Source: Thiodiazotropha sp037384425
GTDB lineage: Bacteria > Pseudomonadota > Gammaproteobacteria > Chromatiales > Chromatiaceae
Assembly: GCA_037384425.1 (NCBI GenBank)
Contig: JARROA010000023.1
Location: 1-64,000, forward strand
DNA length: 64,000 nt
Direction of reading: 5' to 3'
A model generated the notes under the pieces. The model was not told the DNA's origin. It did no database searches and saw nothing but the letters and a program-made list of their open reading frames with translations. Below, one piece after another: positions 1 through 8,283 of this stretch (positions are counted from its first letter, which is position 1; each line of letters begins with the position of its first letter). The translations under genes were made by a program, and so were the position numbers.

Positions 1-359
1 ATTAAACCAAGCCCTTCTCTAGCTAAGGTTCCTGCAAGATAACCACACCCTTCAAAGGTCACACACCCCAAATCCACATAGCCATCAGGAAGTTTAGCCA
101 AGTAGTTAATAAAGTTGGTTTCTATGGCGGAATACAAGCGACTTGGATAGTTTTCAGGATTATAGAAACGGCTTGCGTTGAATATAATTTTCGCCGTTGA
201 TTCAAAGATATTTTCATCCATCCGCAGCTTATAGCGTATCCCAACAACATCATTGAAGTTTTCACCTGGTTCAATATGCGCACGCACACCAATGACGCCG
301 GCACTTGCACTACCTGAGAGTATAATGAAAAGAAAAAAGACAGCAGTACGTTTCAACAT
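1..359 (-). CDS. Secreted protein of unknown function, 5' part (runs off the left edge)
   Basis: An open frame starts with ATG at 359 and stays open to base 1, so only about 119 N-terminal residues are visible. The first 20 residues (MLKRTAVFFLFIILSGSASA) form a classical signal peptide with an Ala-x-Ala type cleavage site. The start is preceded by a strong purine-rich ribosome site (AGGAAGGAGG, about 7 bases upstream). The mature part contains a Cys pair near the visible end (in GCVTFEGC) and many Asn, Tyr and Phe residues. I do not recognise the family. It is clearly more AT-rich than the genes to its right. It is likely exported to the periplasm or outer membrane. Confidence 0.65.
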   Translation of the reverse strand, partial: MLKRTAVFFLFIILSGSASAGVIGVRAHIEPGENFNDVVGIRYKLRMDENIFESTAKIIFNASRFYNPENYPSRLYSAIETNFINYLAKLPDGYVDLGCVTFEGCGYLAGTLAREGLGL

Positions 360-618
360 GTCCACACCCTCCTTCCTGGATACAGTGCAAGACAAAAATG
401 GGATCGACGAGACAGGAATCAGTAGGAAATTATAGCTGATTGAAACTGCAATGCCGTGCGAAGAAAAATGCGAACTCTTGATAAAGAGGCTATATGAAAT
501 AAATAATCTTACGGATTCTCAACAGTGTTTGGCTTCCGATTGCGGTTAATTGAGATAGTATACGTATCACCTCATCCAATATCGGATTACGACTCGCAAA
601 TCCAAACCGCAGCCAGCC
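360..618. other. AT-rich intergenic stretch
   Basis: No convincing gene is visible between the leftmost secreted gene and the end of feoC. The stretch is AT-rich and holds only short frames without ribosome sites. It should contain the promoter of the leftward secreted gene; I could not assign one with confidence. Confidence 0.4.
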
Positions 619-840
619 CTAACCACGCCAGACGTAGAGCTCCATCGACGCCGGATCGCAGCGGTTACAGCTGGTACCGCAGGCCGCCTCCGTCTTGCGC
701 CGTTCGACGCGTCCTTTGCTCACCCAGCGCTCGAGCATGCCGCGCATGGCTTCGGGTTCGCTATCGAAGTGGAGAGCGATGTCGGCGAGGGTGGCCTGTC
801 CCCGATGCTCGAGATAGTCCCGTACCTGCGACAGGATCAT
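619..840 (-). CDS. feoC: FeoC-like ferrous iron uptake regulator
   Basis: This 73-residue protein resembles FeoC, the small winged-helix partner of the FeoB ferrous iron transporter. Residues 1-50 match the helix-turn-helix part (ILSQVRDYLEHRGQATLADI). A Cys cluster follows at C54, C58 and C61 (CGTSCNRCD), the place where FeoC proteins carry an Fe-S or redox-sensitive motif. It overlaps the 3' end of feoB by 4 bases and is the last gene of the leftward feoABC unit. In the known family FeoC binds the cytosolic domain of FeoB and may protect it from proteolysis or act as a regulator; its exact role here is inferred. Confidence 0.85.
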   Translation of the reverse strand: MILSQVRDYLEHRGQATLADIALHFDSEPEAMRGMLERWVSKGRVERRKTEAACGTSCNRCDPASMELYVWRG

Positions 841-3200
841 GCCGCCACCTTCTGGCCCGGCTGCTGAAGTCTGAGCGACCAGTAGCGCAAACCGCCGACG
901 ATGAGAAAGAGGAACATCGATAGACCGATGATCCAGCCCAGAGCCGTGCCCGGATGCCCCTCATAGGTCGCGACCTGGTAGAACAGGCTGGCACTGATGA
1001 AGGCGATGCTGGTCGACCAGGCGACCACGAAGGCGGCCCAGCGTGGTCCGGCTTCGCGCCGGATGGCGCCGATGGTGGCGACACAGGGCGAATAGAGCAG
1101 GATGAAGAGCAGATAGGCGAAGGCCCCGGCCTGTCCGTCGAAACGGGCCGCCATGGCGCCGAAGACATCCACGTTGACCTCCTGCGAGGCGGCGCTGGCC
1201 TCGATGTCGCTGAGATCACCCACATCCATCGCCAGCGGATCGGTCAGCAGGTCTTTCACCCCCAGCAGGTTCTCCGGCACGGTGGCGGCGGCATCGCCGA
1301 TCGCCTGCCAGAAGTCGAATGGCGCCTCCGCCACCGGCGCCAGGGCCGAATCGTCGCGTGCCAGGTTGGTGTAGAGGGCATCGAGGGTGCCCACCACCGT
1401 CTCCTTGGCCAGGATACCGGTGAAGATGCCCACGGTGGCGGGCCAGTTCTCCTGATGGATCCCCAGAGGCGCCAACACCGGGGTGACGCTCTTGCTGAGC
1501 GCGCTGAGCACGGAGTGCTCGGTATCCTCGTTACCGAAACTGCCGTCGGTACCGATGGAGTTGAGGGTATTGATGATCAGCACCATGATCACGATCACCC
1601 GGCCGGCTTCCTTGATGAAGAGCTTGACCCGGTCCCAGGTGCGCAGGGCGATGCCCTTGAGGGTCGGCAGGTGGTAGTGGGGCAGCTCCATCATGAAACC
1701 GGCGCTCTCGCCCGAGAGCAGGGTCTTCTTCATCACCAGGCCGGTAAGGATGGCCACCAGGATGCCGATCAGATAGAGCCCGAACACCAGGTTCTGTCCG
1801 TTGGCGGGAAAGAAGGCGGCGGCGAATAGCACGTAGACCGGCAGCCTGGCGCCGCAGGACATGAACGGATTCATCAGAATGGTCAGTTTGCGTTCCCGCT
1901 CGCTCTCCAGGGTGCGGGTCGCCATCACCGCAGGCACGTTGCAGCCGAAGCCGACGATCATCGGCACGAAGGCCTTGCCCGGCAGACCGATAGAGCGCAT
2001 GAAGCGGTCCATGACGAAAGCGGCGCGGGCCATGTAGCCGCTGTCCTCCACCACCGACAGAAACAGATAAAGCGCGGTGATGATGGGAATGAAAGTGGCC
2101 ACCACCTGAATGCCGCCGCCGGCGCCGTCGGCCAGCAGCACGATCAGCCAGTCGGGCAGACCGACGGCCCCCATCACTTCGCCGAGTCCATCGACGAAGA
2201 TGGCCCCGGCCACGCCGTCGAAGAAGTCGATGAAGGCGCCGCCGATGTTGATGGCGAACATGAACATCAGATACATCACGCCGAGAAACACCGGGATGCC
2301 GAACCAACGGCTCAGGACCACCTTGTCGATGCGGTCGCTGAGGGTCTTCTCCACCCGTCCGCGCATGCGGGTCACGTTCTGCGAGAGGGCATGGGCGTGG
2401 CCGTAGCGGGTGTCGGCGATGTGGATATCGACCTCCTCGTCGACCCGGTCCTCGATATCGTGCTGCCAATGGGCCACCTGGGCCTTGAGCGCCTCGTCGG
2501 CCTTGTCCAGGGCGAAGGCGTCGCCCTCCAGCATCTTCAGCAGCAGCCAGCGGCACTTGGCGCTGGGATAGTCGCCGGCACAGGGCAACAGCGGCTCCAT
2601 ACTCGTGATCGCCTGCTCCACCACCTCATCCTGGGCCAGCACGAAGCCGCCGGTGACGGCATTGGCGGCCAGGTCCTGGATCGCCGACTTGAGCTTGGTG
2701 ATGCCCTCGCCGCTGACCGCCACGATGGGAATCACCGGGCAGCCCAGATCCCGGCTCAGGCGTTCGGTATCGATGTCCAGCCCCCGCTTGCGCGCCACAT
2801 CCATCATGTTGAGCGCCATCACCATGGGCACGCTCATCTCCAGCATCTGCACCGTGAAGTAGAGGTTGCGCTCCAAATTGGAGGCATCGACGATGTTGAC
2901 GATCAGATCGGCCTCGCCGGAGAGCAGGTAGTCGCGGGTCACCTGTTCGTCGAGGGAAGAGGCATCGAGGGAGTAGATACCGGGCAGATCGACCACGCCC
3001 ACCTCGTCCTGATCGATATGGAAGCGGCCCTCCTTGCGATCGACGGTGACGCCGGGCCAGTTGCCCGTGCGCTGGCGGATGCCGGTGAGGGCGTTGAACA
3101 ACGCTGTCTTCCCGCAGTTGGGATTGCCCGCCAGGGCGATGGTTAGTGGTCTGTCGCCACGGGGCTGCACAGCCCGTTCTGTATCGCGGCAACACCCCAT
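837..3200 (-). CDS. feoB: Ferrous iron transporter FeoB
   Basis: FeoB imports Fe(II) across the inner membrane and couples a cytosolic G-protein domain to a polytopic channel. The 787-residue length is normal for the family. The N-terminal G domain shows the P loop GNPNCGKT at 25-32, DLPG at 71-74 and NMMD at 131-134. After a helical regulatory region come many membrane segments arranged as two Gate repeats, with the conserved CGARLPVYVL stretch. The ATG overlaps the feoA stop codon (ATGA), so the two are probably translationally coupled. The N terminus is about 20 residues longer than typical and carries a Cys-Cys pair at residues 3-4. Confidence 0.97.
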   Translation of the reverse strand: MGCCRDTERAVQPRGDRPLTIALAGNPNCGKTALFNALTGIRQRTGNWPGVTVDRKEGRFHIDQDEVGVVDLPGIYSLDASSLDEQVTRDYLLSGEADLIVNIVDASNLERNLYFTVQMLEMSVPMVMALNMMDVARKRGLDIDTERLSRDLGCPVIPIVAVSGEGITKLKSAIQDLAANAVTGGFVLAQDEVVEQAITSMEPLLPCAGDYPSAKCRWLLLKMLEGDAFALDKADEALKAQVAHWQHDIEDRVDEEVDIHIADTRYGHAHALSQNVTRMRGRVEKTLSDRIDKVVLSRWFGIPVFLGVMYLMFMFAINIGGAFIDFFDGVAGAIFVDGLGEVMGAVGLPDWLIVLLADGAGGGIQVVATFIPIITALYLFLSVVEDSGYMARAAFVMDRFMRSIGLPGKAFVPMIVGFGCNVPAVMATRTLESERERKLTILMNPFMSCGARLPVYVLFAAAFFPANGQNLVFGLYLIGILVAILTGLVMKKTLLSGESAGFMMELPHYHLPTLKGIALRTWDRVKLFIKEAGRVIVIMVLIINTLNSIGTDGSFGNEDTEHSVLSALSKSVTPVLAPLGIHQENWPATVGIFTGILAKETVVGTLDALYTNLARDDSALAPVAEAPFDFWQAIGDAAATVPENLLGVKDLLTDPLAMDVGDLSDIEASAASQEVNVDVFGAMAARFDGQAGAFAYLLFILLYSPCVATIGAIRREAGPRWAAFVVAWSTSIAFISASLFYQVATYEGHPGTALGWIIGLSMFLFLIVGGLRYWSLRLQQPGQKVAA

Positions 3201-3481
3201 CAGGCGGCCCCACTTTTATCGGCCGCGTCCGGCAGCCGCTCGACCAGCAGTTTTTCCGCCACCCCGGCCCCCAGCGCCACCCGGGTTCCCGCATTCGCCA
3301 CCACCACGCCGCCACCACGGCGCTGGGTGAGTTCGATCTCCGAACCCACCCGCAGACCGAGGCCGAGCAAGCGATGGATCAACTGTCGTCCCCCGTTGAT
3401 ACGCCGGATACAAGCACGGCTGCCCACCGGCAGTCGGGCCAGGACGACGAGCTGTTCAGAAGCGGGTTGTTTCAGGTCCAT
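3200..3481 (-). CDS. feoA: FeoA family ferrous iron transport protein
   Basis: FeoA is a small cytosolic SH3-like protein needed for FeoB-dependent Fe(II) uptake. This 93-residue protein has the family core with LPVGSRACIRRI, LLGLGLRVGSEIEL and GGGVVVANAGTRVALG. It is the first gene of the feoABC unit and its stop overlaps the feoB start. No strong Shine-Dalgarno sequence precedes its ATG. A Fur-box-like sequence lies 26 bases upstream, so expression is probably repressed by iron-loaded Fur. Confidence 0.93.
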   Translation of the reverse strand: MDLKQPASEQLVVLARLPVGSRACIRRINGGRQLIHRLLGLGLRVGSEIELTQRRGGGVVVANAGTRVALGAGVAEKLLVERLPDAADKSGAA

Positions 3482-3506
3482 CGATGATCGTTAGCGGAAG
3501 TTTAGT

Positions 3507-3525
3507 GATAATGATTCTCATTAAA
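3507..3525 (-). promoter_or_regulatory. Fur-box-like operator upstream of feoABC
   Basis: The 19 bases GATAATGATTCTCATTAAA match the classical 19-bp Fur box (GATAATGATAATCATTATC) at 15 positions. The site sits just upstream of feoA, where a Fur repressor would block transcription when Fe(II) is plentiful. Fur control of feo operons is well known; here it is inferred from the site and its position. Confidence 0.75.
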
Positions 3526-3533
3526 GCAACATT

Positions 3534-3561
3534 GGGCCTGCGGCGCAAGGGCCACAGGCCC
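3534..3561. terminator. GC-rich hairpin upstream of the feo Fur box
   Basis: GGGCCTG (3534-3540) pairs with CAGGCCC (3555-3561) and the stem can extend inward by about four pairs. Read leftward it lies behind the methyltransferase gene and just before the feo operator, so it may insulate feoABC from read-through. There is no clear U tract, so the terminator role is weakly supported. Confidence 0.35.
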
Positions 3562-3708
3562 AGAATATTACAATGTACTTATATTTATCATCCATGACCA
3601 GCGCCGCAGATACTGAGCATTGGACTCGGTACAGACGTGTCCCAGGTCTTATCTCACGGGTGCGGGTTGGGACTAGGACAGAATGCTGCGTACTCAAACC
3701 CTGTTTCG

Positions 3709-3763
3709 GTGCGGCAAGCCGCACCCTACCCGTGATCGCGCCGTAGGGTGCGGCTTGCCGCAC
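3709..3763. repeat. Palindromic REP-like repeat pair (family A)
   Basis: Two palindromic units face each other: GTGCGGCAAGCCGCACCCTAC at 3709-3729 and its inverse GTAGGGTGCGGCTTGCCGCAC at 3743-3763. Each unit is itself a hairpin (GTGCGGC/GCCGCAC) with a CCTAC tail, and the whole forms a larger cruciform. The same units recur at 59824-59879, so this is a dispersed intergenic repeat. The rest of the 385-bp gap holds the Fur box and the hairpin but no supported gene. Confidence 0.8.
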
Positions 3764-3866
3764 TATTTCGTTTATGAAATGCCATTCCGGGCCCCACTCC
3801 ACTGCTACAACAGCTCGAAAACATCGGAGGGAATAGAAGCCGGTACACCCAGTGAACCGCTGATGT

Positions 3867-4595
3867 TCAAACCACCGCTTTGCGCAACAGGTCGACCCGG
3901 TGGGGTTTGAGAAACTCGGCCCCCTTCGGCCCCATGTGTGATAGGAACGCCTGCCTGATCCGCTGATAGCGCTCGGCATCGATGGCGAGTTCGGTATGTG
4001 TAATGTTGAGAAATCGGTCCTCGAAGGCCTCCCAGCTGGCATAGCTACCCGGCACATTGAAGAAGTACTCGCCCACCAGCTGCATGCGATCGCTGTCGAC
4101 CAGTCCGCGGATCGCTTCGAAGGCCAGGGTCCTGACCTCCTTTTCGTCGTGGATCATGCGCATCAGGTCATTGAATTCACCCGCATAGACCGGCTCGGAG
4201 AAATAGGCCAGGCCACCCGGTTTGAGCACGCGTACGATCTCCTCCATGGCGGCCGGCATCAGCGCCTTCGGCACATGGTGGAGGGACTTCAGCATCCAAA
4301 CGATATCGATACTCGCCGACTCGGCGTCGATCGCCTCGGCACCGCCAAGGCGAAACTCCAGATTGGGCGGTGTCGACTGGGCCAGGTTCTTGTCGTGTTG
4401 GATGCGGTCCACTTCGGTGGCGGTGAAGCGGCTGGCGGGATAACGCTCCGCCAGTTGGCGGGTGATCCAGGCCGCGCCGCAGCCCAGTTCCAGGACGCAT
4501 GCGCCCTCCAGCGGCAACAGCCGCTCCATCATGGCCTGCTCGGTGGCGGTTTCGTAGGCCTCCGGGCGGTTCAATACCATCTGTTGTGCTGACAA
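3867..4595 (-). CDS. Class I SAM-dependent methyltransferase
   Basis: This 242-residue protein has the class I (Rossmann) methyltransferase layout of the Methyltransf_11/25 type. Motif I is VLELGCGAA at 34-42, followed by an acidic ribose-binding position in FTATEVDR and a post-motif segment with IVRVLKPGG. The SLHHVPK stretch is typical of small-molecule methyltransferases. The substrate cannot be told from sequence. It stands alone and leftward; the 171-bp gap to the divergent ClC gene should hold promoters for both. Confidence 0.85.
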   Translation of the reverse strand: MSAQQMVLNRPEAYETATEQAMMERLLPLEGACVLELGCGAAWITRQLAERYPASRFTATEVDRIQHDKNLAQSTPPNLEFRLGGAEAIDAESASIDIVWMLKSLHHVPKALMPAAMEEIVRVLKPGGLAYFSEPVYAGEFNDLMRMIHDEKEVRTLAFEAIRGLVDSDRMQLVGEYFFNVPGSYASWEAFEDRFLNITHTELAIDAERYQRIRQAFLSHMGPKGAEFLKPHRVDLLRKAVV

Positions 4596-4766
4596 TGGGG
4601 TTCGGCTCCGTTATGTTACGCGGGAAGCTCTGATCATCCGCTGTGTGTCGATTCCGCTCCAGGCGGGACAGTCAACCGCTGAAGCGGCCGCACGGACTGG
4701 CGCTGACTTCAGCCCATCGCACAGTACCGATCGATCAGAACGTCCCTTTCAATTGAATACCCGATA

Positions 4767-6503
4767 TTGCCGCATTTGTTAAACGCCCTCGTCAACTGGT
4801 TCGACCGCCTGCGTTTCCAGCTCTCGCGCTCCGAGGCCCTGTTGCTGCTTTCCGCACTGGGCTTGCTGACCGGTTTTCTCGCCGGCGGCGTCATCGTGCT
4901 CTTCCGCCTGCTGGTGGAGGGCATCCAGAACGGGATGCTGCCGGGCCACCTGCCGGAGAACTACGAAGCGCTGCCGCCGCTGCTGCGATTCCTGTTGCCG
5001 ACGGTCGGCGGCCTGCTGCTGGGCCTGGTCTTCCTGCGTTTCGCCCGCGGCGACACTGTGCTCGGTATCGCGCGTGTGATGGAGCGGCTGGTCTACCATC
5101 AGGGCCACCTCAGTCTGCGCAGCTTTCTGCTACAGTTCTTCGGCGCCGCCGTCGCCATCATCAGCGGCCACTCGGTGGGACGCGAGGGACCCCATGTCTT
5201 TCTCGGCGCCGCCAGCGGCTCGCTGCTGGGGCAGAAACTCTACCTCCCCAACCACAGCATCCGCACCCTGGTGGGCTGCGGTACCGCGGCCGGCATCTCC
5301 GCCTCCTTCGACACCCCGCTGGCCGGCGTCATCTTCGCCCTCGAGGTGGTGATGATGGAGTACACCCTGACCAGCTTCATCCCCATCATGCTGGCGGCGG
5401 TCAGCGCCAACAGCCTCTCCCTGCTGCTGTTCGACGGCGAACGGGTTTTCGAGGTCGGTGTCCTGCATCTGGGCTCCCTGCACGAACTGGCCTTCATCCT
5501 GTTGCTGGGTGTCGCCGCCGGGCTGGCCGCTGCCGCCTATCTTCAGCTCATCGAACTGCTCTCGGACAAGAGTCAGCGCCTCCCCTTCTGGGTGCGTACC
5601 ACCCTTGCCGGCATGCTGGTCGGACTCATCGCCCTCTGGGTGCCGCAGGTGATGGGCATCGGCTACGACACGGTCAACCAGATCCTGCTCGGCGAACTGG
5701 CCATCGGCCTGCTCGGCCTGCTGCTGCTGGCCAAACTCACCGCCACCGCCGCCAGCATCGGCCTCGGCATCCCCGGCGGCACCATCGGACCCGCACTCTT
5801 CATCGGCGCCACGGTGGGGGGCCTGATCGCCCCGCTGCCTGGCATGTTGTATGACGGCCAGGTCTCCGACCCGGGGGTCTATGCCCTCATCGGCATGGGG
5901 GCGGTGATGGGCGCCGCCGTGCAGGGCCCCCTGGCCGCCCTCACCGCGGTAATCGAGTTGACCCGCAATCCCGAGATCATCATGCCGGGCATGCTCGCCA
6001 TCGTGGTCGCCAGCCTGATCAGCAGCGAGCTGTTCGGCAAAACTTCCATGTTCCACACCCTGCTGCAGGCCACCGGGCTCGACTATCACACCAACCCGGT
6101 GATGCAGTCGCTGCGCCGCACCGGCGCCGCCCGCTTCCTCAACCGTAGCTTCGCCCAGACAGTGCCCCTGGTGAAACGGGACGAGGCGCAGCAGATGCTC
6201 GGCCACGCCCCGGAGTGGATCGTGATTGAGGAGAACGACAACCACCTGACACTGATGCCTGCGGTCGACCTGGTGCGCCATCTGCAGGAAGCATCCGAGG
6301 AGGAGGTCAATCTGCTGGAGATTCCGGCCCAGCGCTATGAACTGGCCCCGCTGCGCATGCAGGCGAGCCTGCAGGAGGCCCTGGAGATCCTCAAGGAGAG
6401 CAGCGCCGAAGCGCTCTATATCGAGTGGTACGACAACCAGCACTACTGGCGCATCCAGGGCATCCTGACCCGCGACCAGATCGAATCGGCCTACCGTTTT
6501 TGA
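4767..6503 (+). CDS. ClC-family chloride channel/transporter with C-terminal CBS-like region
   Basis: ClC proteins move chloride through a dimeric membrane protein. This one has 578 residues with about ten to eleven hydrophobic helices in residues 1-440 and a soluble tail that looks like a divergent pair of CBS domains. The gating motif GREGP is at 138-142 (E140 equals the gating glutamate), followed by the GIPGG and GAAVQGPLAAL signatures. The usual GSGIP anion-binding motif is not recognisable where expected (GDTVLGI instead), and the proton glutamate position reads Val (ALEVV), as in channels rather than exchangers. The start is the TTG at 4767; other nearby starts are possible. Confidence 0.9.
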   Translation: MPHLLNALVNWFDRLRFQLSRSEALLLLSALGLLTGFLAGGVIVLFRLLVEGIQNGMLPGHLPENYEALPPLLRFLLPTVGGLLLGLVFLRFARGDTVLGIARVMERLVYHQGHLSLRSFLLQFFGAAVAIISGHSVGREGPHVFLGAASGSLLGQKLYLPNHSIRTLVGCGTAAGISASFDTPLAGVIFALEVVMMEYTLTSFIPIMLAAVSANSLSLLLFDGERVFEVGVLHLGSLHELAFILLLGVAAGLAAAAYLQLIELLSDKSQRLPFWVRTTLAGMLVGLIALWVPQVMGIGYDTVNQILLGELAIGLLGLLLLAKLTATAASIGLGIPGGTIGPALFIGATVGGLIAPLPGMLYDGQVSDPGVYALIGMGAVMGAAVQGPLAALTAVIELTRNPEIIMPGMLAIVVASLISSELFGKTSMFHTLLQATGLDYHTNPVMQSLRRTGAARFLNRSFAQTVPLVKRDEAQQMLGHAPEWIVIEENDNHLTLMPAVDLVRHLQEASEEEVNLLEIPAQRYELAPLRMQASLQEALEILKESSAEALYIEWYDNQHYWRIQGILTRDQIESAYRF

Positions 6504-6596
6504 GCCAAGTCATCCCTTGCGCCGGAAACGGGGGCGTGGGTTCGGGAAATGCATTAGCATGGAGGTTTGATAACGACACCACCGCTAGGGGGGATC

Positions 6597-7511
6597 ATGA
6601 ACGACCAGAACAACAACCCTGAAACCATCCTCATCGACGAGCAGCCGATCCGTCTCGAGGAGTTGCTGGCCGATTACAACCGCCTCAAGGCCCAGACCGA
6701 GGCCGAGAAGAAGGCCGAGAAGAAGGCGGTCCGCAAATTCAACCAGGAGGAGGAGCTCAAGCCCTACCAGGCGGAGCTAATCCAGATGCAGCAGTATCTG
6801 GAGAATACGCGCACCCGCATGATCATCCTCTTCGAGGGCCGCGACGCCGCCGGCAAGGGCGGCACCATCCGCCGGGTCACCCGCTACATGAACGAGAAAC
6901 ACTACCGGGTGGTGGCCCTGGGCAAGCCGACCGAGGAGCAGAAGACCCAGTGGTTCTTCCAGAAATATGTCGCCCAGTGCCCGCGTGGCGGCGAGGTGGT
7001 GCTGTTCGACCGCAGCTGGTACAACCGCGCGGTAGTGGAGCCGATCTTCGGATTCTGCTCCCCGCAGGAGTACGAGAATTTCATGGTCGGCTGCCCCGGC
7101 TTCGAGAAGGACCTGGTGCGCCAGGGCACGGTGCTGGTCAAACTCTATTTCTCGGTCACCAAGGAGGAGCAGGCACGCCGGTTCGAACGCCGCAAGACCG
7201 ATCCCCTGCGGCAGTGGAAATTGTCGGAGATCGACGTCCAGGCCCAGGACCGCTGGGACGAGTTCACCCAGCAGAAGTACGAGATGCTGAGACGCACCAA
7301 CACCACCCATGCGCCCTGGACCATCATCCGCTCCAACGACAAGCACCGGGCGCGACTCAACGCCATGAAGGTGATCCTCAACTCGGTGCCCTACGAGCGG
7401 CTCGATCCCCAGCTCGACTTCGTACCCGACCCGGAGATCGTCATCTCCGGATCCAGGGAGCTGGAACTGATGGAGGCGCAACGCCTGCAGCGGGGCAAGT
7501 TCGTCAGCTGA
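6597..7511 (+). CDS. ppk2: Polyphosphate kinase 2 (PPK2)
   Basis: PPK2 enzymes transfer phosphate between inorganic polyphosphate and nucleoside di- or monophosphates. The 304-residue protein has Walker A GRDAAGKG at 81-88 and the Walker B/lid region VVLFDRSWYNR at 134-144, both diagnostic. Its length fits single-domain PPK2. I chose the ATG at 6597 because AGGGGGG stands directly upstream; an in-frame TTG ten codons earlier has no such site. Residues 1-55 form a charged Lys/Glu-rich helical extension. Confidence 0.95.
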   Translation: MNDQNNNPETILIDEQPIRLEELLADYNRLKAQTEAEKKAEKKAVRKFNQEEELKPYQAELIQMQQYLENTRTRMIILFEGRDAAGKGGTIRRVTRYMNEKHYRVVALGKPTEEQKTQWFFQKYVAQCPRGGEVVLFDRSWYNRAVVEPIFGFCSPQEYENFMVGCPGFEKDLVRQGTVLVKLYFSVTKEEQARRFERRKTDPLRQWKLSEIDVQAQDRWDEFTQQKYEMLRRTNTTHAPWTIIRSNDKHRARLNAMKVILNSVPYERLDPQLDFVPDPEIVISGSRELELMEAQRLQRGKFVS

Positions 7512-7548
7512 CGCCCGCCTCAGCAGTTTTATGTTCATTTCGGGAACC

Positions 7549-7568
7549 TGGCCGCCCGCTGGCGGCCA
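7549..7568. terminator. Hairpin between ppk2 and the next gene
   Basis: TGGCCGCC and GGCGGCCA form an 8-bp perfect stem with a CGCT loop, 37 bases after the ppk2 stop. There is no U tract on the + strand, so it may be a weak terminator, an mRNA end-protecting structure, or an attenuator for the downstream gene. Confidence 0.4.
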
Positions 7569-7600
7569 AAACCCATATCAACGGCACCTCACCCGAACCC

Positions 7601-8239
7601 ATGAGCCCCTATCTCATACTGCTGGGTCTGCTCTGGCTGATCTATTTCGGACTCCACTCCCTGTTCGCCTCGCTGTGGATGAAGTCCCGTGTGGCCGCCC
7701 GCTGGCCCGACCTGATGCCGCGCTACCGGCTGCTGTTCAATCTGCTGGCCCTGCTCCTGCTGGTACCGCCGCTGATACTGATGTGGCGGCTCGGGGGCGA
7801 ACCCCTGTGGCGCTACCAGGACTTTGGAGACGTTCTGCGCTTCACCCTGATGGGACTGGCCATGGCCGGGTTCATCTGGTCCCTGCGCTACTATGACGGG
7901 CGCGAGTTCATCGGGCTGCGCCAGTTGCGTCAGGGTCTGCGTCAGATCGAGGATCAGGAACGGCTGCATATCTCGCCCTTGCACCGCTTTGTACGTCACC
8001 CCTGGTACAGTCTCGGGCTGGTGCTGGTCTGGACCCAGGAGATGGATCCGGCACGACTGCTTTCAGCCTGCATGGTCAGCGGCTATCTGATCATCGGATC
8101 GATGCTGGAGGAGCGCAAACTGCTCGTCTATCACGGGCAGCGATACAAGCGCTATCGGGATCTGGTACCCGGGCTGGTGCCCCTGCCACACCGCTTTCTG
8201 ACGCGGGAGCAGGCCACTCAACTGCTGCGGGAGGAGTAA
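7601..8239 (+). CDS. Isoprenylcysteine carboxyl methyltransferase (ICMT/PEMT)-like membrane protein
   Basis: This 212-residue integral membrane protein has about five hydrophobic segments and the conserved RFVRHPWYSLGLVL motif, which forms the SAM-binding part of ICMT, PEMT and NnrU/MddA-like methyltransferases. The N terminus carries the FGLHSLFAS segment common in the NnrU/MddA side of the family. The substrate (a thiol, lipid or modified peptide) cannot be read from sequence. The ATG at 7601 was chosen because the frame upstream of it only shadows ppk2. A hairpin follows the stop. Confidence 0.75.
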   Translation: MSPYLILLGLLWLIYFGLHSLFASLWMKSRVAARWPDLMPRYRLLFNLLALLLLVPPLILMWRLGGEPLWRYQDFGDVLRFTLMGLAMAGFIWSLRYYDGREFIGLRQLRQGLRQIEDQERLHISPLHRFVRHPWYSLGLVLVWTQEMDPARLLSACMVSGYLIIGSMLEERKLLVYHGQRYKRYRDLVPGLVPLPHRFLTREQATQLLREE

Positions 8240-8243
8240 ACCG

Positions 8244-8270
8244 GCCGGCCCCGTTGACGACAGGGCCGGT
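8244..8270. terminator. Hairpin between converging genes
   Basis: CCGGCCC (8245-8251) pairs with GGGCCGG (8263-8269) in the 44-bp gap between two convergent genes. It could end transcription from both sides. A U tract is missing. Confidence 0.4.
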
Positions 8271-8283
8271 CGGGTAGATGTGG

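Noticed and set aside
4709..6443. Long frames antisense to the ClC gene (for example 5130-6443 leftward)
   Set aside because: They are composition shadows of a GC-rich gene, rich in His, Gln, Gly and Asp without domains or ribosome sites.
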